Numbered from the stretch's first letter, positions 16,418-26,065 are shown. The stretch is 64,000 nucleotides of DNA from Solirhodobacter olei (GCF_004010155.1 NZ_RRYH01000028.1:1-64000); one strand, 5' to 3'. Made by a program: numbers and translations. The notes: generated from the letters alone by a model not told the origin.

Positions 16418-17374
16418 ATGTCGATGCGTGCCGCAGCCCTCTTGTCCGTCCTCGGCTTCTTCTGGGGCGCAAACTTCCTTTTCATGAAACTGGCGGTGGT
16501 CCGTATCCCGGCCCTCGATGTCGCGATGTGGCGGACGGCCTGCGGAGCAGTGCCGATCGTCGCCCTGGCGTTCTGGCGCAGGCGGATTTTGTGGCGGGAT
16601 CTGAGCCACTGGCCCCATTTTCTTGCGATGGCATTGCTGGCCAGCCTCGGCCCCTATGTTCTGTTCGTCATGGGGACCGAGCATCTCCCGTCGGGTGTGG
16701 CGGGCGCGATTGCCGGATCGGTTCCATGCATTACGGCGGCGATCGCGGCGGTCACACTTCCGTCAGAGCGTCCCACCAGAGCAACGGTATTGGGCCTTGT
16801 TCTGGGGCTCGCTGGCATCCTCTTGCTATCGCCGCTCGGAGGGGACCAGTCCGCTGGGAGGCTCGAATGGGCAGGCGTGCTGTCGATGCTGGGCGGCGCG
16901 CTAAGCTACGCACTGGCGCTGGTTTATGCGCGCCGGTTCGTGCAACCCCTCGGGCTCGGCTCCAATCGGCTTGCCGCCTGGCAGATGATCTTCGCGCTGG
17001 CGCTCTTGCTACCACTCTCCCGGCCCGGTTCGATCGATACCCTAGCGCAGTTCCCGAGCGCACTGGCCGGGTTGGTTCTCGGGCTGGGGTTCCTCGGCAC
17101 GGGCGCGGCCTTCGTCATCTACTACGAGCTAATCTCGGAGCTCGGCGCACTACGTGCCGGGACGGTCTATTACATACCCCCTGCTGTCGCACTCCTCCTG
17201 GGAGCGGCGTTCCTCGGCGAGCCTCTGGATCTGCGTGAGGGTCTGGGGACCTGCCTCATCCTGATTGGAGTCTTCTATGCCAGCGGAAAACGAAGCAAAG
17301 TCGGACATCGATCCGATCGTCTGCGCCTGCACCAATCTGAAGATGGCGGCGCGCGCGACCGGGCGGCTTTATGA
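16418..17374 (+). CDS. EamA/DMT family transporter
   Basis: A 318-residue inner-membrane protein with about ten hydrophobic segments in two five-helix EamA repeats; the first begins LLSVLGFFWGANFLFMKLAV and the second after residue 145. Such proteins export metabolites or drugs. The family region ends at LILIGVFYASGKR. The last 28 residues are encoded out of frame inside the next gene, an unusual 98-base overlap. The start codon is almost at the predicted transcription start, so it may be translated from a leaderless message, or from ATG 16424. Substrate unknown; regulation by the MarR protein downstream is likely. Confidence 0.83.
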   Translation: MSMRAAALLSVLGFFWGANFLFMKLAVVRIPALDVAMWRTACGAVPIVALAFWRRRILWRDLSHWPHFLAMALLASLGPYVLFVMGTEHLPSGVAGAIAGSVPCITAAIAAVTLPSERPTRATVLGLVLGLAGILLLSPLGGDQSAGRLEWAGVLSMLGGALSYALALVYARRFVQPLGLGSNRLAAWQMIFALALLLPLSRPGSIDTLAQFPSALAGLVLGLGFLGTGAAFVIYYELISELGALRAGTVYYIPPAVALLLGAAFLGEPLDLREGLGTCLILIGVFYASGKRSKVGHRSDRLRLHQSEDGGARDRAAL

Positions 17375-17729
17375 TCGCGCGCTCGCGCCCTTCGATCTCA
17401 ACGCCATGCAGTTCGCCATTCTCAACAATATCGGCAGGCGCGGCGCAGTCCCAACGATGGATCTTGCGGAGATGTTGTCGCTCGAACGGACCACGCTCTA
17501 CCGAGCGCTTTCCGTTCTTCAACGCCGCAATCTAATAGCAACCGAGCCGGGCCATGGGCGGGAGCAGATTCTGTCTCTGACCGATAGCGGCCAATCATTG
17601 CGCAAGGACGCCGGCGCGGCCTGGGAAGAAGTCCAGGAGAATTTCGTGTCCGCCTTTGGTTCGGAGTGGGAAATCCTTCTCGGCCATCTTCGACGGGCTC
17701 GGGTGATTGCCGAAGAAAATGCAGATTGA
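17277..17729 (+). CDS. MarR family transcriptional regulator
   Basis: A 150-residue winged-helix regulator. The recognition helix region is TMDLAEMLSLERTTLYRALS (residues 63-82), the wing VLQRRNLIATEPGHGREQIL. ATG 17277 has TTGGAG 6 bases upstream and lies within the end of the exporter gene. The N-terminus contains the pattern DPIVCACTNLKMAARA; the two cysteines there could be redox-active, as in some MarR/OhrR proteins, which is only inference. The palindrome over the promoter at 16397-16412 is its probable target. Confidence 0.87.
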   Translation: MPAENEAKSDIDPIVCACTNLKMAARATGRLYDRALAPFDLNAMQFAILNNIGRRGAVPTMDLAEMLSLERTTLYRALSVLQRRNLIATEPGHGREQILSLTDSGQSLRKDAGAAWEEVQENFVSAFGSEWEILLGHLRRARVIAEENAD

Positions 17730-17764
17730 ACGACAACGCGACACTAATAGGCAGGAGCCCAACC

Positions 17765-18079
17765 ATGATCAAGATGAGTGTCTACTATCCGGCCGACGGC
17801 GGCTCGAAGTTCGATCACGACTACTACCGCACTCGCCACATGCCGCTGATCCAGGAACGGCTAGGCGATGCCTGCCTTCGCTATGAGATCGATAAGGGGT
17901 TCTCGGGTCGCGAACCAGGAAGCGCGCCGGAGTTCGTCGCGGCGTGCCACATCTACTCGCCGTCTCCGGAGATATTCCAGGAGGCGTTCGGTCCCCACTC
18001 ACCGGAGATCCGCGCGGATGTCGTCAACTATACGGACATCGCACCCATTGTGCAGTTCAGCGAAGTCGTTGGAGCGTAG
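17765..18079 (+). CDS. EthD family protein
   Basis: A 104-residue dimeric alpha-beta-barrel protein: MIKMSVYYPADGGSKFDHDY, then RTRHMPLIQERLGDA and a C-terminal strand. The pattern Y-P-x-x-x-x-x-F-D-x-x-Y-Y-x-x-x-H is characteristic of EthD. AGGAG lies 8 bases before ATG 17765. EthD proteins accompany ether and polyketide oxidation systems, but their exact function is mostly unknown. It follows the MarR gene by 35 bp and is probably in that unit. Confidence 0.85.
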   Translation: MIKMSVYYPADGGSKFDHDYYRTRHMPLIQERLGDACLRYEIDKGFSGREPGSAPEFVAACHIYSPSPEIFQEAFGPHSPEIRADVVNYTDIAPIVQFSEVVGA

Positions 18080-18174
18080 GTGACTTCGTCGCTTCAGGCA
18101 TACACAAACGGCCAGAATCCGCCTCTCGATGGCGGACGCTGCCGAGCGATCTAATCCCAACTAGCGAGATTTGC

Positions 18175-19086
18175 ATGTTGAACTCTGGCCTTTACGCCCT
18201 TGTCGTCCTGATCTGGGGATCAACCTGGCTTGCCATCAAGTTCCAAGTAGGCGTGGTGCCCCCGATCGAGTCCGTCCTGTATCGCTTTGCCATCGCGGCG
18301 GCCCTGCTGCAGGGCTATCTCCTGCTCGCCAGACCGCGAACCCGTTTCGATCGCGGCACGCATCTTCGTTTCCTCGCCCTCGGCCTGTGCCTCTTCTCGC
18401 TGAACTACCTTCTGTTCTACACCGCGACGGCGTTCGGCCTCACCACCGGGCTCGAGGCGGTGATCTTTTCCTTCCTGATCTTTATGAACATTGCCAACGC
18501 CCGGCTGATGTTCGGCGAGCGTCCGCAGCCCGGAATCCGGCCCGGCGCGCTAATCGGGCTGGCCGGAAGCGCGCTGCTCTTCCGCGACGAGATCGGCGCC
18601 GTCTTCGCCGGGAATGCTACCGGCCTGGCGATCCTTCTATCAATCGGCGGCACATTCCTGGCCTCGCTCGGCAACATGGCCTCGCGCGGCCTGCAGGCGC
18701 GCAAGGTCGACGTGCTGAGCGCCAATGCCTGGGGCATGACATATGGTGCGGGGCTGCTCTTCATGGGCGCGCTCGCGACGCAGGGGCGGTTCGCCTTCGA
18801 CCCCCGCCCCGGCTATGTTCTCAGTCTGCTCGCCCTCGCGATCTTCGGCTCAATCGTCGCCTTTGGCGCCTACCTCACGCTCCTGGGGCGCATCGGCTCG
18901 GCCCGCGCCGCGTATGCGACGATCCTGTTCCCCATCATCGCTCTCCTGCTCTCTTCGATCTTCGAGGACTATCAGTGGACGGCGGCGAAACTCGCAGGCG
19001 TCGGTCTCATTGTGCTCGGCAACTTCGTCGTGCTGCGGCGCAGACCTTTGGTCGGACGTGAGGGACGTCCGGTGAAAGCGGCTTAG
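18175..19086 (+). CDS. EamA/DMT family transporter
   Basis: A 303-residue membrane protein with about ten hydrophobic segments in two EamA halves; it opens LYALVVLIWGSTWLAIKFQV, where the GSTW motif is typical. A second EamA exporter within 2 kb, but of a clearly different branch from the one at 16418. The last residues are charged (RRRPLVGREGRPVKAA). No ribosome binding site stands out at ATG 18175. Substrate unknown. Confidence 0.83.
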   Translation: MLNSGLYALVVLIWGSTWLAIKFQVGVVPPIESVLYRFAIAAALLQGYLLLARPRTRFDRGTHLRFLALGLCLFSLNYLLFYTATAFGLTTGLEAVIFSFLIFMNIANARLMFGERPQPGIRPGALIGLAGSALLFRDEIGAVFAGNATGLAILLSIGGTFLASLGNMASRGLQARKVDVLSANAWGMTYGAGLLFMGALATQGRFAFDPRPGYVLSLLALAIFGSIVAFGAYLTLLGRIGSARAAYATILFPIIALLLSSIFEDYQWTAAKLAGVGLIVLGNFVVLRRRPLVGREGRPVKAA

Positions 19087-19228
19087 CTAGGGAACCGTTC
19101 AGGTTTCCAGCGTGACTGGAACAACTCCTGCAGACCTGCAAAGACCCGATGAACTTCGGGGCGCTTGAGCCCCACGCGACTTGCGAGCAGCCAGATCTCG
19201 CGCGCCGGCGGACGGGATGTGGAGTTTA
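19083..19228 (-). pseudogene. C-terminal remnant of a LysR-type regulator
   Basis: The minus strand reads PPAREIWLLASRVGLKRPEV, then HRVFAGLQELF and a stop at 19083-19085. REIWLL followed by a helix like this is the C-terminal end of many LysR effector domains. There is no start codon and no N-terminal part. It abuts the nitrilase remnant on the other strand, so a rearrangement removed the rest of both genes. Confidence 0.6.
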
Positions 19229-19471
19229 CGCACCGGCAATGCAATGATCATTGATCCTTATGGACGAATCCTTCGGGAAACCTGGGCCGCAGCGGATCGT
19301 ATGGTCGTGGCCGATCTTGACTTTGACCTCTTGCCGACCTGCACGGGCCGTCGTTGGCTTCGTGGTCGCCGCCCAGGGCTCTACGGCCTTTTGACCAAAC
19401 AACAAGAATATACCGTCAGTCCGCGCGAGGCGCGGTTCTCCGATCGGCCGGTCAAAATAGAGTTGAGATGA
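19229..19471 (+). pseudogene. C-terminal remnant of a carbon-nitrogen hydrolase (nitrilase family)
   Basis: About 80 residues from RTGNAMIIDPYGRILRETW, through AADRMVVADLDFDLLPTCTG, to RRWLRGRRPGLYGLL and a stop at 19471. This is the last third of nitrilase-family amidohydrolases; the Glu-Lys-Cys catalytic centre is missing. The open frame extends back to 19181, but those bases belong to the opposing LysR remnant. It cannot be active. Confidence 0.7.
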
Positions 19472-19745
19472 CGCAACCTGCCATTCCGCAGTCGGCCCCG
19501 GAGCTGGCGGGCTCCTTACTAGCGCAAGCCGCCGGGCAGCTACGCGCCCCGTAGTCGGCCGTTCACGGTCAAGCTCGAGCAACTTGGAAGCGGTCTTTCA
19601 CAGCGAACCAGCCGAAAGTCCAGGAGGGGCAGACTCTGCGCCAACATCGATGAAGCCTTCGCCTGGACCACGGGCAGGTGCTTGCCCCCCGGGCGCTCCG
19701 CTCTTGAATGCCGGACCGGGTCGGAGAACGGCCCTGCGCTCAGTT

Positions 19746-22700
19746 TCAAGACGACGGCCGCTGAACCAGCCGCAGGTCGGCCAGGATGGCGAAGACGGCG
19801 GGCGTCACGAAGAGCGCCAGCAGCGTCGCCCCGGTGAGCCCAAAGGCGAGGCTGGCTACGATCGGCCGCAGGAACTGCGCTTGGGTCGACTGCTCAAACA
19901 GCAGGGGGCCGAGCCCGACGACGGTGGTCAGCGAGGTGAGGAAGATCGCGCGGAAGCGGTCGCGCACCGCGGCCACCCCGGCCTCGACCATGTCCTCGCC
20001 CTTCCCGAAATGCTCCTTGATGAATTCGATGAGCAGGATCGAGTCGTTCACCACCACGCCGGCCAGCGTGGCGAGGCCGACGACGCTCGGCAGCGAGAGC
20101 TGCAGCCCGAGCGCCAGGTGGCCCCAGACCACGCCGACGACGCCGAGCGGGATCGCGGCCAGCACTGCGACGGGCTGCAGGAAGCTGCGGAACTGGAAGG
20201 CGAGGATCAGGTAGACGCCGATCAGCCCGATGGCGAGGTTCTTGACCAGCGAGGAGCCGGTGGTGGCCGCGTCCTTCTCCTCGCCGGCGACGGTGAGCCG
20301 CACCTCGGGGCGTTTCTCGGCGAGCTTCGGCAGGTAGTCGGCCTTCATCGCCGCGATCAGCTCGCGGGCGTTGGCGACGGCGGGGTTGATCGAGCCGGTG
20401 ACGGTGACGGTGCGCTCGCCGTTGGTGCGGGTGATGCCGGCGTAGCCGCGGGTCTCGGCGATGTCGGCCACGGTGGAGAGCGGGATCAGCGCGCCGTTCG
20501 GCCCGGCGATGCGCAAGGCGGCGATGTCGGCGGCGCCGGAGCGGTCGGGTGCCGCGAGCCGGGCCACGATGTCGAGCGGGCCGAGCGGGTCCTGGACGGT
20601 CAGCCCGGTGTCGCCCTTGAAGGCGGCGCGCAGCGCGGCGGCCACCCCCTGGGCGGTGACGCCGAGCGCGGTGGCGGCGGTGGGTTTCAGGGTGACGACG
20701 TATTCCGGCTTGCCGGGCCACAGGTCGTAGGTGACGTCGCGCACCCCGGCGAAGCCGCGGAAGAAGCCGCGCAGCTCGCGCGCGGTGGCCTCCAGCGCGG
20801 CGAGGTCGGGGCCGGCGAGGCGGATGTCGATCGGCTTGCCGCCGACCCCGCGCTCCTTGTCGGTGAAGCGCAGTGCCGCCATGTCGGGCATCGGGCCGGT
20901 CAGTTGCTTCCAGCGGTCGAGGATGGCGGTGACGGAGGTGGTGCGGGTGCCGGCGGGCAGCAGCGCGGCCGAGACGGTGGCCATGTGCGGGCCGCTTTCG
21001 GCGACGTCGGCGTTCACCCCGTAGGAGATCGTCAGCTTCTGCACTATGGGCTGGCCGCCGGGCTGCTTCGGGCTTTCCTCGGCGTTCAGCGCCTCGAGCG
21101 CCGCGGCGACCTTCTGCACCCGCGCCTCGGTCAGCGCGAGCGGCGTGCCCTGGGCGAGCAGCAGCCGCGCCTCGACGGTGTCGCTTTCGAGCGTCGGGAA
21201 GCTCTGGAACTTCAGGAAGCCGCCCTTGATCGGGGCGACGGAGATCAGGATCAGGAACAGCGCGAGGCCCAGCGTCAGGTAGCGGAAGCGCAGCGCGAGG
21301 CGGGCGAGCGGCACCACCACGCGGTCGCGCAGCCGGTCGAAGGCGCCGTTCACCGCGCGGCTGACGGCGCCCGGCCTGAGCTCGCCGCTGAGCGCGTGGA
21401 GCAGGTGGTGGGGCAGGATGAAGAAGGCCTCGATGAGGCTGACCACGAGGGTGATGACCAGCACGATCGGCAGGAATTTCAGCACCGCGCCGATGGCGCC
21501 CGCCATCAGCCCGAGCGGGCCGACGATCATCACCGTGGTCAGGAAGGAGGCGACCACCCCGGGCGCCACCTGCACGGCACCGTTCACCGCCGCCTCGACC
21601 GCGGTTTCGCCCTGCTGGCGGCGGCGCACGATGTTTTCCGAGATGACGATGGAATCGTCCATCAGGAGGCCGATGGCGACCAGGAGCGCCACCATCGTGA
21701 TCATGTTGATGGTCAGCCCCATCAGCTGCATCGCGAAGACGGTGCCGAGGAACGAGACCGGCAGCCCCATCGCCACCCAGAAGGAGAAGCGGAAGCCGAA
21801 GAAGAGCCACATGGTGACCAGCACGAGGATGAGGCCCTGCAGCCCGTTGGTGCCGATGATCCGGAGCCGCTCGACGATGTTGGTGGTGCTGTCCTGCGAG
21901 ATGTCGAGGGTGATGCCGGCCGGCGCCTCGGCCCGCGCCTTAGCGAGTTCGGACTGCAGCGCGGCCATCACCTTCAGGGTGTCCTGGTTCGCGGTCTTGG
22001 TCACGTTGACGATGGCGGCGCGCTTGCCGTTGAACCAGGTGGCGACCGAGGGGTCGGCGAAGCCCTGGGTGATGGTGGCGATCTCGCCCAGCAGGACCTC
22101 GCCGCCGGCGGCGGAGCCGACCACCGGGACGGTGGCGAGCTCGGCCGGGGTGCGGCGCTCGCCGGCGAAGCGGATCAGCGCGTCGCCGCGGGGGCCTTCC
22201 ACCGTGCCGGCCGGCAGGTCGAGGCTGCTGCGGGCGAGGGCCGCCTGCACGTCGGCGATCGAGAGCCCATGCGCGAGGAGCGCCGCGGTGGAGACCTCCA
22301 CCGAAATCTCGCGGCCCGAGAAGCCGGCGACATCGACCTGCGAGATCGCCGGGTTGCGCTTCAGCCGTTCGGCCAGCTGGTCGGCGTAGGCGTAGAGCAC
22401 CGCCGGGTCGGCGGGGCCGGTCACCGCCACCGAGGCGACGGCGGCGACCCGCTCGACCACCCGAGTCACCGGTGCCTCGGCCTTGTCGGGGAGCGTCGTC
22501 ACTCCCTCCACCGCGGCCTTCACGTCCTGCGCGAAGCGGGTCATGTCGGCGCCCTCGACGATCTCGGCGTCGATCACGGCGAGGTTGTCGCGGGCCTGGC
22601 AGGTGAGCTCGGAGAGGTTCTCGACCGCGCGGACCGGGTCTTCCACCGCCAGGCAGATGCCGCGCTCGACCTCGGCCGGGGAGGCGCCGGGATAGGCGAT

Positions 22701-22838
22701 GCGGACCTCGACGATGGTCGGCGGGACCACTGGGAAGGTGTCGCGCTGCAGGGTGGGCAGGGCGAAGAGGCCGAGCCCGATGAAGGCAAGCATGAGGATG
22801 TTGGCGGCGGTGCGGTGCCGCGCGAAGAGGGCGATCAC
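19746..22838 (-). CDS. RND efflux transporter permease (AcrB/MexF-like)
   Basis: A 1030-residue inner-membrane proton antiporter of the RND superfamily, full length. The N-terminal helix (AANILMLAFIGLGLFALP), the proton-relay aspartates in GLLMDDSIVISEN (as in AcrB D407/D408) and the matching VVVNDSILLIEF in the second half are present, with two large periplasmic loops. The partner adaptor gene lies directly upstream (3-bp gap). An outer-membrane channel gene is not in the window, so a shared TolC-like protein is probably used. Substrates cannot be told. Confidence 0.92.
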   Translation of the reverse strand: MIALFARHRTAANILMLAFIGLGLFALPTLQRDTFPVVPPTIVEVRIAYPGASPAEVERGICLAVEDPVRAVENLSELTCQARDNLAVIDAEIVEGADMTRFAQDVKAAVEGVTTLPDKAEAPVTRVVERVAAVASVAVTGPADPAVLYAYADQLAERLKRNPAISQVDVAGFSGREISVEVSTAALLAHGLSIADVQAALARSSLDLPAGTVEGPRGDALIRFAGERRTPAELATVPVVGSAAGGEVLLGEIATITQGFADPSVATWFNGKRAAIVNVTKTANQDTLKVMAALQSELAKARAEAPAGITLDISQDSTTNIVERLRIIGTNGLQGLILVLVTMWLFFGFRFSFWVAMGLPVSFLGTVFAMQLMGLTINMITMVALLVAIGLLMDDSIVISENIVRRRQQGETAVEAAVNGAVQVAPGVVASFLTTVMIVGPLGLMAGAIGAVLKFLPIVLVITLVVSLIEAFFILPHHLLHALSGELRPGAVSRAVNGAFDRLRDRVVVPLARLALRFRYLTLGLALFLILISVAPIKGGFLKFQSFPTLESDTVEARLLLAQGTPLALTEARVQKVAAALEALNAEESPKQPGGQPIVQKLTISYGVNADVAESGPHMATVSAALLPAGTRTTSVTAILDRWKQLTGPMPDMAALRFTDKERGVGGKPIDIRLAGPDLAALEATARELRGFFRGFAGVRDVTYDLWPGKPEYVVTLKPTAATALGVTAQGVAAALRAAFKGDTGLTVQDPLGPLDIVARLAAPDRSGAADIAALRIAGPNGALIPLSTVADIAETRGYAGITRTNGERTVTVTGSINPAVANARELIAAMKADYLPKLAEKRPEVRLTVAGEEKDAATTGSSLVKNLAIGLIGVYLILAFQFRSFLQPVAVLAAIPLGVVGVVWGHLALGLQLSLPSVVGLATLAGVVVNDSILLIEFIKEHFGKGEDMVEAGVAAVRDRFRAIFLTSLTTVVGLGPLLFEQSTQAQFLRPIVASLAFGLTGATLLALFVTPAVFAILADLRLVQRPSS

Positions 22839-22841
22839 GGC

Positions 22842-24125
22842 TCAGTTCCCCTTCGCGGCGGCGGCGATCTCGGCCTTCAGCGCCTTGTCCTCGACGGGTT
22901 TCACCGCCATCCCGGGCAGCGCGATGGAGGGATCTGTGACCACCAGCCGGTCGCCGGGCTTCAGGCCATCGGCGATGATCGCAACGCCGTCTATCATATA
23001 GGCCGGCCGCACCGCGCGCTGCTCCAGCCGGTCGTCGGCGGTCACCACCAGGGCCTGGCCGCCCTGGATCGCCGCGGCCGGCACCGCCAGCGCCTTTCGC
23101 GGCGGCGCGGAGAGCTCGACCACCACGAACATGCCGCGGCGAAGCTCGGGGCGCACCCCGGGCTGGGCGAGGTCGAGCGGATCGGCGACCCGGACGACGA
23201 TCCCTGCGCTCTGGGTGCGGGGGTCGATGGTCTCGCCGACCCGGTCCACCATAGCGTGCCAGCTGACCTCGTGGCCGGGGGCGGAGAGCCTCACCACAGC
23301 CCTCAGTCCGGTTACTGCGGCATCGGGGCCGAGGCCGCGCACCACCGGGCCGATGCGGCCGATCGGGAATTGCGCCGTCACCTCGGCCGCCTCGGTGCCT
23401 TCGGCGGCGACCAGGGTGGCGCCGCGGGTTACCACCTGGCCGAGCTCGGCGCTGACCGTGTCGATGCGCAGGTCGTAGGGCGCGGCGATGGTGGCGAAGT
23501 CGAGATTGCGCGCGGCGATGGCGCGCTGAGCGGCGAGCACCTCGCGCTCGGCCTTGTTCAGCGCGAGCTGGTTCTCGATCTCGGTCACCTTTGACTGCGC
23601 GGAGAGCGTCACGCGTCCCGCCTGGTCGAGCTGCGCCTGGGTCGCCACGCCCTGGCCCTGAAGCCGCTTCTGGCGGTCGAGCTCGGCCTGGCTGAGCGCG
23701 AGGTCGGAGCGGCTAAGCGAGAGGCTTGCCATCAGCGTCTCGTCCTTCACGACGAGCGCGGCCGCCTGCGCGTCGATCTGGGCGAGCGCCAGCTTCAGGT
23801 CGGTGTCATCGATGCGCAGGAGCACGGTGCCCTTGGGCGCGAGCTGGCCGTTGGCGAGCAACGGCGAGGTTTCGATCACCTCGCCCTCGACCCGCGCCAC
23901 CGCCCGCCAGTCACGCGCCGGCGCTACCATGCCGTAGCCTGTCACCCGCGGGGTGACCTCGACGGGCGCTAGCGTCAGAATGCGCACGGGCACCGGCGGC
24001 TGGGACTTTTCCTTGGTTTGGGGGGCCTGAGCAAAGGTGCCAGAGAAGAGAATCGAGAGGACCCCGGCGCCGGCCGGAACGATGACGGCAAGGCCGCGAA
24101 GCAGGACTGTTGCGATCTTCGACAT
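22842..24125 (-). CDS. RND efflux periplasmic adaptor (membrane fusion protein)
   Basis: A 427-residue adaptor of the HlyD/AcrA type. The N-terminus has one hydrophobic segment (IATVLLRGLAVIVPAGAGVL) that anchors or exports it. The lipoyl half-motifs (RVEGEVIETSPLLANGQLAP and APYDLRIDTVSAELGQVVTR) flank a coiled-coil hairpin with SQAELDRQKRLQGQGVATQA. ATG 24125 has GGGGAG upstream; the longer frame to 24164 is less likely. It forms a two-gene operon with the permease. Confidence 0.9.
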   Translation of the reverse strand: MSKIATVLLRGLAVIVPAGAGVLSILFSGTFAQAPQTKEKSQPPVPVRILTLAPVEVTPRVTGYGMVAPARDWRAVARVEGEVIETSPLLANGQLAPKGTVLLRIDDTDLKLALAQIDAQAAALVVKDETLMASLSLSRSDLALSQAELDRQKRLQGQGVATQAQLDQAGRVTLSAQSKVTEIENQLALNKAEREVLAAQRAIAARNLDFATIAAPYDLRIDTVSAELGQVVTRGATLVAAEGTEAAEVTAQFPIGRIGPVVRGLGPDAAVTGLRAVVRLSAPGHEVSWHAMVDRVGETIDPRTQSAGIVVRVADPLDLAQPGVRPELRRGMFVVVELSAPPRKALAVPAAAIQGGQALVVTADDRLEQRAVRPAYMIDGVAIIADGLKPGDRLVVTDPSIALPGMAVKPVEDKALKAEIAAAAKGN

Positions 24126-24526
24126 CTGTCTCCCCGGGGTCGCGGGCCGAAAGCCACCGACCAAAGTTCACGGGGACGTTACTGTGCAATCGCCAGATGC
24201 GCAAACCTGCATGTGTCTAGCGAGCTGTTTCTTGTCACGGGTTAACCAATCTTGGCGTTTCGCAAGAGCGCGACGAAGGTCCGCTGCTTTTCGCGATCGC
24301 AGCAAGGTGCAAGTCTGCAACCGGTCCCGCGTTTGCGGGCTGCTTCAGCGCCGGAGCTGTCCGACGGCAACGCGCCGCCAAGTAGGTCGTTCCGGGTTCT
24401 GCACCTCAATCCCGAAACCGGTCATTCCTTGGGGCCCCGCAGGATCGGCCCCGCAGCGGGCGCGAGGCGGTGATTGGGTTAGCCGCGCCCGCAAGGACGA
24501 AGAGAAATGCGGGCAGCTTCCCCGGG
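24126..24526. other. Intergenic region between the RND operon and tctA
   Basis: About 400 bp upstream of the efflux adaptor gene and downstream of the transporter operon, both on the minus strand. It must hold the efflux promoter and the end of the tct transcript, but I find no convincing operator, hairpin with T-run or small gene. Confidence 0.5.
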
Positions 24527-26065
24527 TCAGTCCGGGCCGCCCTTCTCCGGCGCCAGCTTCATCAGGCCAATGGCCCGGCCCCGGATCGTGGACTTGAGCC
24601 CGCGCGGCAGAGCAATCCACAGGATGAGGGCGATATCGATGATGAGGATGGCCGCCGAGATCGGACGGTTGAAGAATATGTCGACGTTGTTGCCGGACAA
24701 GATCAGCGATCGGCGCAGGGAGCTTTCGCAGATCGGCCCGAGCACCGCCCCGATCACAATCGGGGCGAGCGGGTAGTCAAACCGACGCAGGATGTAGCCG
24801 ACGACGCCGAAGCCCAGCATGACCCAAAGGTCGAAGGCAGATCCCTGAATGGCATAGGTGCCGATGCAAGAGAGCAGAAGCACGATTGGAATGAGATAAG
24901 ATTTCCGGATCTTGATGACCGAGACGAAGAACGGCGTCAGCAGAATGCCCAGCACCAGCAGAAAGACGTTCGCCGCGATATAGGCCAGGAATATGCCACC
25001 GACGACGTCGGCATGCTTGCTGAAGAGATCGGGGCCCGGGAAGAAACCCAGAAGGATGAGTGCCCCCATCAGCACGGCGGTGGAGGCATCCCCCGGAATC
25101 GCCAGGGCAAGGGTTGGGATCATGGCGCCGCCGCAACAGGCATTGTTCGCCGCCTCGGAGGCGATGACCCCGTCTTCCACGCCGGTACCGAAGAGCTCAG
25201 GATGTTTGGAATTGGCGCGCGCGACCGCGTAGGAGGTGAAGGCGCTGATCACGCCGCCAGCCCCGGGCAAGATGCCGAAGAAGGTTCCAATCAGGCTTGA
25301 GCGCAGCAGATTGACCCAGCGAGACAGCGCCGCGCCGATCGAGTCGAACGAGGTCTTAACCCAGGGCACCTGGGGCTTTTCGGTCAGATGGCCGCTGGTG
25401 ATCTGGATGAACATCTCGGAGAGGGCGAAGAGGCCGACTACAATGGCGACGATGTTGAAGCCGCCGAGCAGCGGATTGTAGCCAAAGGTGAAGCGGTAGG
25501 TGCTCGAGAACGGATCAGCGCCGACGGTGGCGACGAGCAGCCCCATCAGGCCCGCCATCAGCCCCTTGGTGGTCTCCTCCCCAGAAACCACGGCGATGCT
25601 GATCAGGCCCAGAAGAGTGAGGGCGAAATACTCCGGCGGGCCGAAGCGCAGGGCCACGGCCGCCAAAAGTGGGGCCAGAAAGACCAGGAACAATCCGCCG
25701 ATGAGTCCGCCCATGGCCGAGGCTGAGATGGCCAGCCCGACAGCCTCTCGCGACTTGCCCTTAAGATGCATTGGATGGCCGTCGAGGAGGGTCGCAGCGG
25801 CCAGCGGCGTGCCGGGAATACGCACCAGGATGGCGGAGATCGCTCCGCCGCAGGACCCACCGACATAGACCGCGATGAGCAGGCCCATCGCCTCGACCGG
25901 CGGCAGATGAAAGGCAAGAGGGGTCAGCAGAATGATGCCCATGAGCGGGCCGAGTCCGGGCAGCACGCCGATGACGATGCCCAGCAGACAGCCGAGCGCC
26001 GTCATCAGCACCGTCATCGGCGTGAAAAACAGCCCCGCCCCGGCGATGAAAGCTCCCGTCATCAT
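24527..26065 (-). CDS. tctA: Tripartite tricarboxylate transporter, large permease TctA family
   Basis: A 512-residue integral membrane protein with about twelve hydrophobic segments. Family motifs: GVLPGLGPLMGIILLTPLAF near residue 38 and ILPGAGGVISAFTSYAVAR near residue 265, the two inverted-repeat signatures of TctA. It imports an organic anion with a sodium or proton gradient, together with TctB and the periplasmic TctC. Last gene of the operon sulfatase-tctC-tctB-tctA (24 bp after tctB). The substrate is not necessarily a tricarboxylate; the sulfatase suggests an organic sulfate. Confidence 0.92.
   Translation of the reverse strand: MMTGAFIAGAGLFFTPMTVLMTALGCLLGIVIGVLPGLGPLMGIILLTPLAFHLPPVEAMGLLIAVYVGGSCGGAISAILVRIPGTPLAAATLLDGHPMHLKGKSREAVGLAISASAMGGLIGGLFLVFLAPLLAAVALRFGPPEYFALTLLGLISIAVVSGEETTKGLMAGLMGLLVATVGADPFSSTYRFTFGYNPLLGGFNIVAIVVGLFALSEMFIQITSGHLTEKPQVPWVKTSFDSIGAALSRWVNLLRSSLIGTFFGILPGAGGVISAFTSYAVARANSKHPELFGTGVEDGVIASEAANNACCGGAMIPTLALAIPGDASTAVLMGALILLGFFPGPDLFSKHADVVGGIFLAYIAANVFLLVLGILLTPFFVSVIKIRKSYLIPIVLLLSCIGTYAIQGSAFDLWVMLGFGVVGYILRRFDYPLAPIVIGAVLGPICESSLRRSLILSGNNVDIFFNRPISAAILIIDIALILWIALPRGLKSTIRGRAIGLMKLAPEKGGPD

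Noticed and set aside
19584-23594. 1336-codon open frame on the plus strand
   Set aside because: It lies antisense to the RND permease and adaptor genes. Composition (Gly, Asp, His, Arg-rich) is that of a shadow frame in GC-rich DNA; no family pattern.
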